Shown in pieces: positions 24,414-25,432 of a stretch of 25,432 bases of DNA. This stretch comes from a virus: IMG/VR virus record IMGVR_UViG_3300025086_000216, positions 1 through 25,432 of that record, one strand, 5' to 3'. The notes beneath the pieces were generated by a model. That model had not been told where the DNA came from. It did not search any database and saw nothing but the letters and a program-made list of their open reading frames with translations. A program made the translations under genes and the position numbers. Position 1 is the first letter of the stretch. Each line of letters opens with the position of its first letter.

Positions 24414-25432
24414 TCACTTAAGGTCTCTTACGCTCCCTTGTGCTCCGAAGAAAGTGGTCCATAGTTCTCCCATGGTACGGTATAGTCCTTCTTGGCCTAG
24501 TCTGTTAATTGCGAATGGGTCACCAGTTTCGATACCACTCTCAAAGTATTGTGTTGGAATTGCTGTACTAAAGTGCAAGTAGTCTGTATCTAAGTAGTAG
24601 ATTCTTGATAGTGTATCAGGTGCCATGTTCTTTGTTGGGATGATTGGTACACCGTTGTATGTTGCTACGATGAAACCAGCCTCGATTCCGGGTACACCCT
24701 TTACACCGTTGTAGGTAGGGGTAACTCTCTTCTCTTCCATGAATCTCTGTTGTGATTGTAGAAGTTGCTGGATTCTCATTAGAGTATCGTATCCAGTTAG
24801 CATAACTTTCGGGTTTCCACCACGAATCCACATCTTTTGGAACATCTCATCTAGTAAGTCTAGAGATAGTGTTCTGTCAGTAGGTGTACCGCTAGAAGCG
24901 TTAACACTCATTTCTGCGTTTGACCATGAGTTTGCACTCCTGTCAATACTGTACATATCCATATCCCCATCTGCGCTAACGTGTCCTGATGCTGCACTTA
25001 GTCCAGTTGTTGCGTTTGCACTGTTTTGGAAACCGGAAGTAACTCGGTCAAGAGACTCGAAGTTGTTACCTGCGACTGTATCTACGTCAGTACACATCAT
25101 TTTGTTGATTACCTCAGCGTGATGTTTACCCATTTCCTCTTTCATTACAGAGCGTATGTCTCCCATTCCGTCATCTTTGTCAGCAAGGAAGATTGCAGTT
25201 TCAGACATATCGAATGTGTGTGCGATAGTCTTTGGTTTTGCTGCTACATGTTGGAATGTAGGTTTGATTGTTTCAGGTAGTGTTGCGTTCTCTGCAACTC
25301 CGCTTCCAGTAATTGCACCAGCATTTGGTCTGCCAGTGATAACGCGCCATCCGCTTCTATCCCACGGTTTCTTTGGTAGTATAGAGAATGCATTGAACTC
25401 TTGGTTCAATTGTGACCATACTTTGCGACCAT
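24414..25432 (-). CDS. Major capsid protein, HK97-type, 5' end outside the window
   Basis: In the window 338 residues are encoded. The frame stays open past the right edge (GRKVWSQLNQEF precedes the TTG at 25409), so that TTG is an internal Leu codon and not the start. The segment FNAFSILPKKPWDRSGWRVI is followed by a helical spine region (VMKEEMGKHHAEVINKMMCT). The C-terminal half is typical of HK97-fold capsid proteins: GNPKVMLTGYDTLMRIQQLL, GVPIIPTKNMAPDTLSRIYY, and TDYLHFSTAIPTQYFESG. It forms the icosahedral shell. The missing N-terminal part would show whether a scaffolding delta domain is fused. The call is by fold pattern and by the small head genes that follow. Confidence 0.85.
   Translation of the reverse strand, partial: GRKVWSQLNQEFNAFSILPKKPWDRSGWRVITGRPNAGAITGSGVAENATLPETIKPTFQHVAAKPKTIAHTFDMSETAIFLADKDDGMGDIRSVMKEEMGKHHAEVINKMMCTDVDTVAGNNFESLDRVTSGFQNSANATTGLSAASGHVSADGDMDMYSIDRSANSWSNAEMSVNASSGTPTDRTLSLDLLDEMFQKMWIRGGNPKVMLTGYDTLMRIQQLLQSQQRFMEEKRVTPTYNGVKGVPGIEAGFIVATYNGVPIIPTKNMAPDTLSRIYYLDTDYLHFSTAIPTQYFESGIETGDPFAINRLGQEGLYRTMGELWTTFFGAQGSVRDLK

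Noticed and set aside
24616-24831. A 71-codon minus-strand frame inside the capsid gene
   Set aside because: It is an alternative frame of the well-supported major capsid protein.
25407-25432. TTG at 25409 as the start of the capsid protein
   Set aside because: The frame continues in phase to the window edge with plausible protein sequence upstream (VWSQLNQEF), so the TTG is an internal Leu codon.

Overview
The window is a virion-assembly region of a tailed double-stranded DNA virus (Caudoviricetes type). It is viral genome or provirus sequence, and no cellular gene is visible. Every supported gene lies on the minus strand, so the transcript runs from the right end (25432) to the left end (1). 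Genes abut or overlap, the longest non-coding gap is 37 bases, and no internal promoter, terminator, tRNA, CRISPR array or insertion sequence was seen. This is one co-directional structural block.

Head and connector part (25432 to 20132, in transcription order): an HK97-fold major capsid protein running off the right edge; three small structural proteins, one with a HeH/SAP-like helical domain and an acidic tail; a 64-residue protein; a 99-residue zinc-ribbon protein; a 602-residue probable head-tail adaptor with inserted beta-rich modules; a charged 110-residue protein; and a probable tail terminator.

Tail part (20117 to 1): an unusually large 759-residue tail tube protein; an acidic SAP-domain protein; a G/GT pair of tail assembly chaperones joined by a clear programmed -1 frameshift signal (GGGGGGTTTT plus a small hairpin); a very short 281-residue tape measure; a 378-residue distal-tail or baseplate candidate; and a single open reading frame that begins at 14477 with TTG and is still open at base 1. 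That last gene has more than 4,825 codons, fills 57 % of the window, starts with a LamG/concanavalin-A-like domain, and is the obvious adhesion or receptor-binding device. The absence of a recognisable sheath and the short tape measure suggest a siphovirus with a short tail of about 40 nm carrying a giant fibre.

Host: the sequence is AT-rich with AGA and ATA as frequent Arg and Ile codons. It uses TTG and GTG starts, and several ribosome binding sites are of the GGTG(A) type. Together these fit a virus of a marine archaeon (for example a magrovirus-like virus of Marine Group II), but a marine bacterial host is not excluded. The host assignment is inference only. The most notable items are the giant gene, the G/GT frameshift, and a beta module shared between the tail tube and the giant protein.
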